This document shows positions 21,304 to 31,505 of a stretch of 64,000 nt of DNA, piece after piece (position 1 is the stretch's first letter; each line of letters opens with the position of its first letter). The stretch covers positions 1 to 64,000 of the forward strand of contig JARKIP010000006.1 in NCBI GenBank assembly GCA_029990175.1, given 5' to 3'. The translations under genes and the position numbers were made by a program. The DNA is from Petunia secreta (taxonomy: Eukaryota; Streptophyta; Magnoliopsida; Solanales; Solanaceae). The notes below the pieces were generated by a model, which was given only the letters and a program-made list of their open reading frames with translations, searched no databases and had not been told where the DNA came from.

Positions 21304-22915
21304 CTTCCTCCTCCTCTATACTTATTGTTCTCAAATTCCTATGCACTATAAGAAATATGTTCACATTTTCATCCTCTGCTACCTCTTTCTCATACTCAAC
21401 CCGATCAACCCCCTCATCTTCCTTAACCTTCACGCCACTCTCTTGCTCATAGACAGTACCATCATCAAGTAAAATCATTGTCCTTCGAGTAGGACAATCC
21501 TTGGCAAAGTGCACATAGCCCTTACACTTGTGACATTGAAAAGAAGACACATTAGGAGTATTAAGTTGAGTTTTAGAATTACCTCCCGACTCCTTAGAGT
21601 CACTCTTAGGCGTATTATTCTCAAAGGGTTTCTTCACCACCTCACGACTCACATTAGCTCCTCCTAGACTTGGGGTTTTGTACTCTTTGTTTCGGCTCAT
21701 AGGAGTGGAAGTTGAGCTGACTGCCTTGTCTTTTTTAACCAATTTCTCAGCTTCAATGGCAGCATGAAATGCATCATAAAGTGTTTGGAATATGCAGCCT
21801 CAATATATTTGACAGTTCTCGAATCAAGCCTCTCTTGAATTGTGTAATGGCCTGCTCCTCTCCTTTTTCTTCCATGTCTAGAACTAGCCGAATCTTCTCA
21901 AATTCATCCTATTACTCTTCCACTTATTTAAATCCTTGCTTCAAGCCATATAATCTCCTGAGTTGATCTTGCTTATATTTGGCAGTGACATACTTGTTGC
22001 TCATCACCAGTGTTTTCACGGGCGGAGGCGTGAGGCGGGGCATTTTACCTGACATAGGGCGAGGCGTAAGCCTCGAGGCGCTGGGCCGAAAGCCCCATGG
22101 ATCTTAATTTTTTAATAATATATAAATAAAATAAATAATTAAACAATATAATAATTTACCAAAAATATAAAATTACATAGAAATTATAGGAAATTCAAGA
22201 GAAAAATATGAAATAGGAATATAGAAAAACTTTCATCTTAACAAGTTTGCTAAAAGAAGCAATTTGGAAACAAAATGGATGATTCAACCTTTAAGCAACT
22301 AGCTAATTTTTTTTTGACATGTAATTAGAGATTTATAAGTGTCCAACAAATTCAAGGATAAATTTGCAGAGAAAGAAGTCAAGAATCAACTGTAGAAGCA
22401 AAGGGACTCCTCTTTCTTGAAACTTTGTGGAGATTAGAACATAACGACAGAGAATGAAATTAAATTTTAGATCTAACTTAATAAACCAGATGGCTTTGGA
22501 AGTTAGTAAATATTTTTTTTAGTTAATTTTGTGTAATTACAAGTCAATCTTTCAAAATTAAAGACTTTATATAGCATTTTTGACATTAATTTAGAAAGGT
22601 TTTTTGGGCGTACGCCCGGACTCGCTTCACGCCTTGGCTTATGCCCCAAACCATTGGGCTTACGCTTTTTTGTACTTTCGCCTGGCCAGATTACCCCAGG
22701 GCGCTTTTATACGCTCCGTTCCGAGGCTCGCCCCGCGAACGCCTTTTAAAACACTGCTCATCACTCGCTTCAACTATCCCCAAGTAATATGCTCGGGGTG
22801 ATTATACCTTCTTCTTGACCTCTTTTCCGCCTCCCACCAAGTGGAAACATAGGCCTTGAATGCAACAATTGCATATGTAGCTTTCTTCTATTCCGACAGA
22901 TCATTTGTCTCAAAG
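21233..22915 (-). pseudogene. CRM-3 gag C-terminal half with zinc knuckle (split by a MITE)
   Basis: The part from 22915 starts at the RIFETNDLSE segment just inside the TSD of the inverted-LTR element and runs through ATYAI..., STWWE to the hAT-type insertion at 22008-22756. It resumes with a VMSNKYVTAKYKQDQLRRL segment near 21995. The open part 21742-21233 has an intact CCHC knuckle, CHKCKGYVHFAKDC, then the acidic linker before protease. Several stops interrupt the middle. Confidence 0.85.
22008..22756. mobile_element. hAT-type MITE with 8-bp TSD
   Basis: 749 bp with terminal inverted repeats beginning CAGTGTTTT at each end (left CAGTGTTTTCACGGGCG; right end reverse complement CAGTGTTTTAAAAGGCG). 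It is flanked by a perfect 8-bp duplication CTCATCAC (22000-22007 and 22757-22764). GC-rich termini full of GGCG and GCC surround an AT-rich interior. No transposase ORF. The 8-bp TSD and CAGTG end are hAT-superfamily hallmarks. It splits CRM-3 gag. Confidence 0.92.
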
Positions 22916-22920
22916 ATTCT

Positions 22921-22955
22921 TGATTTGTAGCTGTATTTTTACTGCTTTAGTTTTT
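22921..22955 (+). repeat. 35-bp terminal copy of an inverted repeat
   Basis: Starts TGATTTGTAGCTGTA and ends AGTTTTT. It is the exact reverse complement of 25385-25419. It forms the left end of the inserted unit although it is an internal segment of the normal element; its TG start resembles an LTR end (TGATGTTAGG). Confidence 0.9.
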
Positions 22956-24055
22956 GTTTTTTATTTTTTTTGTTTAGATTAGTGGCTTAATCTTTGGGTT
23001 TTCTTTCGACCACGGTTCTTTCCCGAGGATGCTTTTTGTTTTGAACCGGGTACTTTTGATGATTTTTGAATAGTAGTTAGTTGTAATAACAAAGAGAAGA
23101 AAGAATAAATTGTCTAGTTTGATTCATTGTGTCTGAAGCCTGATGACACCTTGTACGATGGAAAAACGAACCATTATGAGAGTAGAGAAGGGCCTGATTC
23201 CTAGCATTAACTCAAGCGCACTTGACTAAGTTTAGGGTGTCCACTATGGAATTATTGAGCACTTTGTTTTCCCCTATGTATGTTGGTAGTGTAAACATGA
23301 CCTTTGATTAGCAAAGATGAAGAGAGTGAGCTTAAGAAAAAATCTGAGAGGTAAGTGAGTTAAAATGATTTAAAACAACCAATTGAGAGCCTATGAAAGG
23401 GTATGAAGCAGGGGTAGATGAAAAAGAAAGAAAAAAAAAATTAGAAAGAAATTGTGCAAAGAAAGAAAAAGTAGAGATGAACAAAGGATGGGGGCAATGT
23501 TCCTATGCTCGGTTAAGGGTGAATACAAAAGCCTCGAGTATGAACACGCCAAAGGCACCCTAGTGAGGTTGAATTTCTAGGGCCCCAATCATCCAAATAT
23601 TGTGAAATATATGAATAATACCCCATTGTTGACCCTTGAGGCTTGAGGTGGAAGTTGTAATTTGAGTGTGTGATTATGAGTAAAAATATGTTGAATTGAG
23701 CGAACTCTCTATACACTTGCCGCTTAGGTCCGATGTTTCATTATTGAAATTGTAGGGGGAACGAGCACACACACACACTGTGGACCCTTGAATATATGGT
23801 ACTTGCGCAAGAGTTAAGCTAGTGCATCAATCTTGTTCTCAAATGTGCTTGATGGTTCGTGATCTTGATATTGCTGAGGGCTTTAGCATTTTGAGTTAGA
23901 CTAAGGTATGTGAAAGAAGAACTCTTGTGTATTGAGCAAGAATGAAGCCTGGTGTGTGGTAGTATCGTTTGGAGTCTTGTATTAGTGGTTGATTTGTCCA
24001 AGTGGGTTGTGAGTTAGATTGCTCGAGGACGAGCAAAATCTTAAGTGTGGGGTTG
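22956..24055 (+). other. 3' internal part of the inverted-LTR element, ending in polypurine tract
   Basis: Non-coding: T-rich start, then mixed sequence with no recognisable protein. It ends CTTAAGTGTGGGGTTG (24040-24055), a polypurine-type tract directly before the plus-oriented LTR. The phrase TTAAGTGTGGGG also occurs inverted at 25430-25443. Confidence 0.8.
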
Positions 24056-25384
24056 TGATGTTAGGCTAAAAATACATATATTTTAGTATTAGTTACATCA
24101 TATTTTGGTGCTTTTGTGGATTATTTTAGCCTGAACAATAGTATTTTGTGCTTATATTGGGTGTTTGAATGTGTAGGAATCAAATGGTTTGAAAAAGTGT
24201 TAAAGTTTGATGATTTGGAGCAAAATTGAAGTTAATTACAGCGTTGTAAGGTGCCAAGGCCGTGGATTAGCCATGAAAGGAATTTGAAGACGAAATGTCA
24301 CGGCCCAGCCATCGTAAAGCCACGATTCAGCCATGAAGTTGAAAGCAGAATTTCGCAAGTGCATGGCCCAGGCATCGTAAGGCCATGATCCAGCCATGAG
24401 GCAAATTTTCTGGCGAAAAGTGGCGAGGGGCAAACTTGTCCACGAGTTTCACACGAGGTATAAAAGGTTTTCTAACCTATTTTCAGCCCCAATCTTGACT
24501 TGGGAGAGCAAGACCACCATTGTGGAAGCACTTTGGACCCTTGGAGGCAAGGAACACACAAGGAGGCGTGGGATTAAAGACTTGAAGATTAAGAGTTCTT
24601 TCTTCCATTATTTCTTCTCCTTTGTAGTTTATTCATTCATGATTATTCTTGATTTGTCTTTGATGACCATGAGTGGCTAAATTACCCATTCTAGGGTTGA
24701 TTGAACCACTCCAATACTATGTGAATTGATTAATTGATTTTGATGAATGAAACTTGATTATTCTTCCTATCTAAGTATTTACGTTTTGTTTGCTAATTGA
24801 TTGGAAGGACCCCCAATTGATTGTTCCCTTTATCCTTGTGCGTTTAGGAATAAATTCATAAGTTAGGGTTAAATGCTTAGCAATATTTCAACCTAAAACC
24901 AAGGAATTACTTAGGTTGTCAATAGGGTGAGTTGTGACCACCGAGCCCGATTGTGAACCATACTTGTAGTTCTAATCATCTTCATTAATTAATTGGAAGA
25001 TTAGTTAGTGAAAGTCATAGCTAGTGCACGGAAGTGGTTAGTTGTGAATTTGGAGCAAGTGTTCAATAGGAAGAACCAAGTTGAATTCGTTGATTCATTA
25101 GTCAATCACATAGGTAGGAGTCGGTGTAAATCAATTCTAGGCTTTTAATATCCTTGCTTGATTACTTTTTATTATTTTGCTATTTACCTTATTGTTATTT
25201 AGTTTCTACTTTAAAACCATCATTAAGATATAAACTCTTGAAGTTGGTTGATTAGATAAATTAGTTAGATTAACGACTGAATTACGAGTGTTCTCTGTGG
25301 GATTCGACCTCGGGGCTTTAAATACTGAGCTATATTTGCCGCGACCACTTAGTCCCTTTTATAGGGCGTAGTTGGGCGTGATCA
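24056..25384 (+). repeat. Plus-oriented LTR of the inverted-LTR element (1329 bp)
   Basis: Begins TGATGTTAGG and ends GGGCGTGATCA. It is almost identical to the reverse complement of 26769-28098. Open frames inside it (for example 24396-24680) occur in both copies but show no known domain. Confidence 0.93.
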
Positions 25385-25419
25385 AAAAACTAAAGCAGTA
25401 AAAATACAGCTACAAATCA
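25385..25419 (-). repeat. 35-bp internal copy of the inverted repeat
   Basis: Exact reverse complement of 22921-22955, lying directly against the end of the plus-oriented LTR at the orientation switch point. Confidence 0.9.
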
Positions 25420-25861
25420 AGATACCCCACCCCACACTTAAAATTGTGCATTGTCCTCAATGCATTAAAAATAAAACTAAGGGTGATAGATAAACTCCCT
25501 GGGGCTCTAAGCCCGAAGAACATCATTGTGAGCTTCCTTAGGGCACGAGGTACTCAGAATTCCCTCAAGCAGGACATCCTCAACCAATTGTACGAGGTTG
25601 CAAGCACCCCACACTAGGACTTCAAACCAGTCAAAACCTGCAAAACCAAGAAACTCACCAAGTAATATCCTTCAAAAAAAAATAACATTTTTTTTTTTGT
25701 ATATTTTTTTTTTCATTTTTTTTTTTGTTTTTTTGTTTATATACAATTACGGGTTGCCTCCCGAGAAGCGCCTTAGTTATAGTCGTGGCACGACTTCACT
25801 TATTATCAACACTTTTTCCTCCAACTCGAGCTTCTGTATTGCCTCCCCAACTGCAATTTAC
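25420..25861 (-). other. Untranslated stretch between ORF263 and switch point
   Basis: Minus strand: a CGCTTCTCGGGAGGCAACCC segment near 25755, of a kind common in Athila-like elements after gag-type ORFs, then an A-rich tract (25672-25740) and two AGTGTGGGGT phrases. No coding content. Confidence 0.7.
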
Positions 25862-26653
25862 CTATCCGTGTATGCTCTTGAGGGGCACAAGATCTTGCAT
25901 GCTAAAAACTAAGTATTTGTGTGAAGCCGCTAAATCAGGAATATCTTCATATTTTTGGCTATTCTCTTGGCCAAACACCAAATATATTATGTTGTATTCG
26001 CTGGCCTTCAAAAGAGGATTTTCATCGTGTATAGATGGCATAAAAAATTTGAGAGTGTAAGCATTACACACATCATCCTTCAACTCTTCAATCGTCTCAG
26101 AAGGATTAATTTCCATGTCCCCTTCTAAAATCAATGTAGAAAAGTGTCTAGAATGCGGTACAACCCGCTCACACTTTGATTCATCGATCACATCCTCTTT
26201 CTGGTGTGAGTTAGAGTCAACTACAATTTCAGCTTTAATTTTATTGTCTAACTCTAGTACCACATTTTCTTCATCGGCATCTTCACACACCATATGGCTA
26301 GACGGTTGGCTTTCAACCCTTCTCTCATCTAATGGAAATTCACGCTTTAGATCTTCTACAATAGCCATAATTTCTTCTTCTAATTCCACATCTTCTTGGC
26401 TAGTTAGTTGAATTCCCAATAGTGTAGCCAACTGATTCACTTGAGCTTCTATCTGGCTTAGTTGTGCTCTACGTCTGTCCCAAACCTTCTTCAGTTCGGC
26501 TTCGTATTCTTCCTCATCATCCTCTACTTCACTGTACCAACTGTTATCATAAGAGAAAGAAAAATCATCATAATAGGGGCTCGGGGAAGAATAAGACGTA
26601 TTAGTACAACCATAATAATGATCACCTAGCCACATGTTATTTTCCGATGCCAT
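25862..26653 (-). CDS. Hypothetical protein of the non-autonomous element (263 aa)
   Basis: Starts MASENNMWLGDHYYGC. It has a tyrosine/serine-rich N-terminus, a charged helix near residues 45-80 with IEAQVNQLATLLG (reminiscent of the Gag segment of Athila elements, but too short to prove), a highly acidic middle, and a C-terminal part with EGDMEINPSETIEEL. No zinc knuckle, protease or RT. It is the only sizeable frame in the element, between primer site and the GGGAGGCAACCC-type segment. I do not recognise its function. Confidence 0.6.
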   Translation of the reverse strand: MASENNMWLGDHYYGCTNTSYSSPSPYYDDFSFSYDNSWYSEVEDDEEEYEAELKKVWDRRRAQLSQIEAQVNQLATLLGIQLTSQEDVELEEEIMAIVEDLKREFPLDERRVESQPSSHMVCEDADEENVVLELDNKIKAEIVVDSNSHQKEDVIDESKCERVVPHSRHFSTLILEGDMEINPSETIEELKDDVCNAYTLKFFMPSIHDENPLLKASEYNIIYLVFGQENSQKYEDIPDLAASHKYLVFSMQDLVPLKSIHG

Positions 26654-26745
26654 TTTTTTTATAATCTAAAAAAAAGAATATGTACAGAAACGAAGTTAAT
26701 TGAATAAATAAATCAGCTATCCTAACAACTAAAATAACACTGTGT

Positions 26746-26763
26746 TCCCCGGCAACGGCGCCA
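26746..26763 (-). promoter_or_regulatory. Primer binding site, tRNA-Asp type
   Basis: The minus strand reads TGGCGCCGTTGCCGGGGA, five bases from the LTR end. This is the tRNA-Asp site typical of Athila elements and marks 26769-28098 as a 5' LTR read on the minus strand. Confidence 0.92.
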
Positions 26764-26768
26764 AAATT

Positions 26769-28098
26769 TGATCACGCCCAACTACGCCCTATAAAAGGGA
26801 CTAAGCGGTCGCGGCAAATATAGCTCGGTATTTAAAGCCCCGAGGTCGAATCCCATAGAGAACACTCGTAATTCAGTCGTTAATCTAACTAATTTATTTA
26901 ATCAACCAACTTCAAGAGTTTATATCTTAATGATGGTTTTAAAGTAGAAACTAAATGACAATAAGGTAAATAGCAAAATAATAAAAAGTAATCAAGCAAG
27001 GATATTAAAAGCCTAGAATTGATTTACACCGACTCCTACCTATGTGATTGACTAATGAATCAACGAATTCAACTTGGTTCTTCCTATTGAACACTTGCTC
27101 CAAATTCACAACTAACCACTTCCGTGCACTAGCTATGACTTTCACTAACTAATCTTCCAATTAATTAATGAAGATGATTAGAACTACAAGTATGGTTCAC
27201 AATCGGGCTCGGTGGTCACAACTCACCCTATTGACAACCTAAGTAATTCCTTGGTTTTAGGTTGAAATATTGCTAAGCATTTAACCCTAACTTGTGAATT
27301 TATTCCTAAACGCACAAGGATAAAGGGAACAATCAATTGGGGGCCCTTCCAATCAATTAGCAAACAAAACGTAAATACTTAGATAGGAAGAATAATCAAG
27401 TTTCATTCATCAAAATCAATTAATCAATTCACATAGTATTGGAGTGGTTCAATCAACCCTAGAATGGGTAATTTAGCCACTCATGGTCATCAAAGACAAA
27501 TCAAGAATAATCATGAATGAATAAACTACAAAGGAGAAGAAATAATGGAAGAAACAACTCTTAATCTTCAAGTCTTTAATCCCACGCCTCCTTGTGTGTT
27601 CCTTGCCTCCAAGGGTCCAAAGTGCTTCCACAATGGTGGTCTTGCTCTCCCAAGTCAAGATTGGGGCTGAAAATAGGTTAGAAAACCTTTTATACCTCGT
27701 GTGAAACTCGTGGACAAGTTTGCCCCTCGCCACTTTTCGCCAGAAAATTTGCCTCATGGCTGGATCATGGCCTTACGATGCCTGGGCCATGCACTTGCGA
27801 AATTCTGCTTTCAACTTCATGGCTGAATCGTGGCTTTACGATGGCTGGGCCGTGACATTTCGTCTTCAAATTCCTTTCATGGCTAATCCACGACCTTGGC
27901 ACCTTACAACGCTGTAAATTAACTTCAATTTTGCTCCAAATCATCAAACTTTAACACTTTTTCAAACCATTTGATTCCTACACATTCAAACACCCAATAT
28001 AAGCACAAAATACTATTGTTCAGGCTAAAATAATCCACAAAAGCACCAAAATATGATGTAACTAATACTAAAATATATGTATTTTTAGCCTAACATCA
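26769..28098 (-). repeat. Minus-oriented LTR of the inverted-LTR element (1330 bp)
   Basis: The plus strand begins TGATCACGCCC and ends CCTAACATCA, the mirror image of 24056-25384. It adjoins the TSD copy 28099-28103 on the right and the primer site on the left. Confidence 0.93.
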
Positions 28099-28103
28099 AT
28101 TCT

Positions 28104-28753
28104 ATCCACACGAACCTTCCACTCAAGAAACTTGTAAGGATCACTAGTCTCTTTGAATGATGAGATTATAATCTTAACACTATTCAAGCTATTTTCAGGA
28201 CCACCGAGGGCTGGTTCAGGATATCTATCATAAGGATCAGCATATTCATCAAATTCAGGTTCCAAGTTCCTTCCCCCATAGCCTCCTCAAGGCCCACGGC
28301 CATACCCATGGCCCCATAGATTATCACAGCCTCCTTGCATGTGCCTTGCTCATTATCATCAAAATATTCCTCATGCTCGGGTTGGTCATCATCATGAGCT
28401 GCTCCCCTTCCCCCAACGGGCACTACATTTCTCCGGGCTTGCATAAGTGGTAGTACATTCCCTTGGGGAATTCCCAATGCTTGGGCATTGCCCAAAATTC
28501 GTTCATTACTGATAGCTTCTTCTCTCAACCGTTGTTGATGAGCAACTTCAATAAACTGATCTATTTTCATGGTGGAACCATCACTAGTTCCTTCTCCGGT
28601 ATCCTTTTGAGCACTAACCAATTTTTTCCTTTCAAGGTTATCAACTCGGGTTCCTATGCCTGTAAGTGAAGCACTCATTACTCTCATTTCGGCCAAAAGA
28701 TCGACGAAAGTTAGTTCGGACACACCCTCTTGTTTATATCCTACTTCAGCCAT
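28104..28753 (-). pseudogene. CRM-3 gag N-terminal part
   Basis: The likely start is the ATG at 28753 (MAEVGYKQEG), just after an acceptor-like TGTGCAG|GTAC. It shares GEGTSDGSTMK, ERILGNAQALGIPQG and ARRNV with CRM-2 gag. The frame is open to about 28184, then shifted; the FLEWKVRVDRI segment lies at the right border of the inverted-LTR insertion. Confidence 0.85.
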
Positions 28754-30052
28754 GTACCTGCACACAAGCAAAGACTTGAAAATATGATTAAGGTTAGCAA
28801 ATACCTCACGTGCTCCCTCACATTTGAATGACACTCAAGTTCACTCAATTTATAGTGTAGGATCACACAAACTTGTCACAAATGGCTTCCTCGAATTTAT
28901 CAACTTCCTCACGACCTTCGAAGTTCATAAGATTTGCTAGTCCTCTTCGAGATGAGTAAATTTATATGACTCTATGGACATGCAACTTTTAAAGTGAGCA
29001 CGAGAAGCCAAAAAGTTCTACGAAAGATGAAAAATTAGAAGTAGGCACGAATATCCTACAAGCTCAAGAATTAGTAATAGCTTTAGAAGTAGGCATGAAA
29101 ATCCTACAAGCTCAAGAATTAGTAATAGCTCAAGTAGAAGAAATACTTAAGAATTACTAACTACAAGTAGTGTTTTACAAATAATTAAGGAAATCCTAGG
29201 AAGAATCTGACTCCCCTCCCCTTAATAGGCGCCTAAGCTACTCCCTTTTAGAGTGAAATAAGCTTTTCCTCCTATTTTGGTCTTTCCAAATTCAATAAGG
29301 ACAACTTTTACCAATTTTTCCAACTACTTCACATGTTTTTCTTTGGCTGAATTTCCTTTGTTTCAGCCGATCACCCCTCTCCTAATTCCTAAGGAAAAAC
29401 TAATTTCCTTGTATGTAAAGTAGGTAAACTTCTCCTTTTTGAATTAGGAGTTGCTTACTTCTTGAATTAGACTTAGATTTTTCTCTTTTTCCCTTACGAT
29501 ATGCAGCACCTCTACTCCTTCTTTCTCCCTAAAAAGATCAACAATCAATCTCCACCATTAAACGTGTAGATGCTAGTGATTTCAAGAACAATTCAAGCTA
29601 CTTCTATTACTATTCAAGAACAACAAGTTGTTGTTTAAGAATCACTCAAGAAACAGCCTATACATGCCCAAAAGCTTCAAGAACACATTGCGCTCTTCTT
29701 CTTACAAGGTTTTCAAGATTTCCTTTCAAGAACAATCAAAATCAAAGTAAGAACAATGGGGAAAACTCAATCAACACGCCAAGAATTCAAGAAATACTTC
29801 AAGAACTCGACTAGGGTATCAAGAATTCAATCAAATCAATCAAGAACTAAATCAAATCATTAAGAACTCAATACCACCAAACCCTAGGCGTCCAAGCGCA
29901 CAATTCACGGCTGAAATACTTCTCCTTTGTCTCTTTTCTTTCTGTTTATTCTTTTTTTAATCAAAAACGAAAAAATTGAAGAATTAAACTAAGAACCCTA
30001 ATTACTATAGCACGAAGAAAAGGATTGAGATTGCAGAGAAAACACATTCCTT
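28754..30052 (-). other. CRM-3 leader with 48-bp direct repeat
   Basis: Non-coding region between primer site and gag. Two adjacent 48-bp units lie at 29035-29082 and 29083-29130 (each with 'agaagtaggca' and 'cctacaagctcaagaattag'). Otherwise A/T-rich with repeated 'caagaa' phrases; nothing else recognised. Confidence 0.75.
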
Positions 30053-30064
30053 GCTCTGATACCA
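30053..30064 (-). promoter_or_regulatory. CRM-3 primer binding site (initiator tRNA-Met)
   Basis: The minus strand reads TGGTATCAGAGC two bases from the LTR end at 30067, the tRNA-Met-type primer site used by CRM elements. Confidence 0.9.
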
Positions 30065-30066
30065 AC

Positions 30067-30704
30067 TGATGTAATCAAGTTATGAAGACAAGAACAATGA
30101 TAAAAGCTAGACACAATCTGAAATTTAACAAGACAATAAGTAGGAATTAGTCTACTTACCTTCTTGTTAAATTCAAAATGCACCTAAAACAATGCAAACT
30201 ATCCTCAAGGGGACTAAGCCTCTTGCAAACAATTTGATCACAGAGAGAAAGGTGTTCAATCAGATTATCACCAAAAGAACAAGTTTCTACAAAGGTTTGC
30301 TTTTGGAGAGTAAAACTCACGTTCAATATATGGAATAGACTGCTAAAAAACGCAAAGTGTTAGGGCCTTTATAGGGCTGCCAACTAATGCCTATAATGTC
30401 CAAGAGCAGTCATAAAAAATGCTAGATGTAAAAGATCATGCAGGGCCAAAAGGACTATCTATGTAAAGCAAGACAAAAGAGCTCGTTTTTGCATATACAT
30501 TCTAAGAATAGCACGCCTAACATGGAGCTCTCTAGCTTGCTCGTTGAGAGCAAGCACTAGCTACCCAACACCGACGCACATACCAATGCTCCACATCAGC
30601 TCACCCCCTTGCTCGTTGAGCTCCCCAAGTCTCAGCCTTCTCTTCCAATCTCCTTCTCCCAAGCTCACCTACATGCTCCTCGGGTTCTCTAACATGCTGT
30701 CCAC
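30067..30704 (-). repeat. CRM-3 5' LTR, primer-site-proximal part
   Basis: 638 bp from TGATGTAATC at 30067 to the CRM-2 insertion at 30705. The remaining 127 bp are at 63427-63553, giving about 765 bp in total, close to the LTRs of CRM-1 and CRM-2. A TATAAA box lies at 30373-30368 (minus). Confidence 0.88.
30368..30373 (-). promoter_or_regulatory. TATA box of CRM-3 LTR
   Basis: TATAAA on the minus strand in GCCCTATAAAGGCC. CRM-1 and CRM-2 LTRs have TATAAATA at the equivalent place. Confidence 0.65.
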
Positions 30705-30869
30705 TGATGCAACCAAAATTGCATCGACACCATTCACTTGAAGTCAAGCCAAGAAGATTCAAGATGCTCATTTACACTTGGTTTGGAAGGGCCTTGATGA
30801 TACGAGCTCCGGAGATGATTTGAAGATCATGGATTTGAGCTCAATTGAAGGAGGGAACCCTACGTTTCA

Positions 30870-31065
30870 GGGCCAGGCGGAGCGCCTAGACCCTGGAGGA
30901 GCGCCTAGCTCCTGATCAATGAGATGCCCAGGAGGTGCGCCTAACAGCCTGACGGAGCGCCCAGATGCAAGGCAAACTAGGCGGAGCGCCTGGCCAGCTA
31001 GGCGGAGAGCCCTGCCTTTTGGTCAGTAGCTCCACTAGGCGGAGCGCCTGGATTTAGGCTGAGTG
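30870..31065. repeat. GC-rich palindrome cluster, CRM-2 5' LTR
   Basis: About eight variants of AGGCGGAGCGCCT, arms AGGCG and CGCCT around a 3-nt centre, separated by 5-25 bp. The same motif recurs in the leader and in CRM-1. Confidence 0.85.
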
Positions 31066-31178
31066 CCTACAATGTTGATTTTCTAGACTTTTTGTGTGAA
31101 TTCTAGCCCTAAGTGTTCTAATGTATTCTAACCTAGTTTGAGGGCTATTTAGACTTTTCGTAACATGTAAAGGGTTGC

Positions 31179-31186
31179 TATAAATA
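31179..31186 (+). promoter_or_regulatory. TATA box of CRM-2 5' LTR
   Basis: TATAAATA in TTGCTATAAATACACCCC. The 3' LTR has decayed to TATAATTA at 63110-63117. Confidence 0.7.
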
Positions 31187-31493
31187 CACCCCTTCATCAT
31201 TTATTTCCATTAGCTAACATTGAATACACTACATTGATCAGAAACACTCTCTACAAACCTTGTAATTTTGGCTTAAAATTAATTGGAAGAATCAAAGTTG
31301 AACTTCAATCCTCCTTGATCATTCTATTTGCAAGGGTCGGGTGTCTCTTGAGGATAGTTGCATAGTATAGACTCTACTTGACTCGAGCGAGGGTGTATCG
31401 AAACATCATTCTTCGGTGCTACCTCGTAAGTTGTTTAAGTTGCGTCAAACTGTATCGTTACTTTTATCGCTTCTGTATTTACATTGCATCAGT

Positions 31494-31505
31494 TGGTATC
31501 AGAGC
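31494..31505 (+). promoter_or_regulatory. CRM-2 primer binding site (initiator tRNA-Met)
   Basis: TGGTATCAGAGC two bases after the 5' LTR. Confidence 0.93.

Larger units (their letters stand above)
22921..28098. mobile_element. Non-autonomous LTR element with its two LTRs in inverted orientation
   Basis: One perfect 5-bp TSD, ATTCT (22916-22920 and 28099-28103), bounds a unit made of: a 35-bp repeat (22921-22955), 3' internal part in plus (22956-24055), LTR in plus (24056-25384), the 35-bp repeat inverted (25385-25419), 5' internal part in minus (25420-26768), LTR in minus (26769-28098). A normal element has direct LTRs. Removing the unit restores the gag frame of CRM-3. It codes for no pol; the primer site is tRNA-Asp (Athila-like). 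The LTRs differ at about nine positions in 1330 by eye, so it is young. Confidence 0.9.
30705..31491 (+). repeat. CRM-2 5' LTR
   Basis: 787 bp from TGATGCAACC to CATTGCATCA. Its first part encodes the pol C-terminus when read at the 3' end. It contains several AGGCGGAGCGCCT palindromes (about 30870-31065) and TATAAATA at 31179-31186. Confidence 0.93.

Noticed and set aside
24396..24680. 94-codon ORF present in both LTRs of the inverted-LTR element
   Set aside because: Presence in both copies follows from LTR identity; no domain and no homologous protein recognised. Kept as part of the LTR.
22921..28098. Two independent, oppositely oriented insertions
   Set aside because: Only one TSD pair is found, at the outer ends; there is no TSD at 25384/25385, and each half lacks the second LTR.
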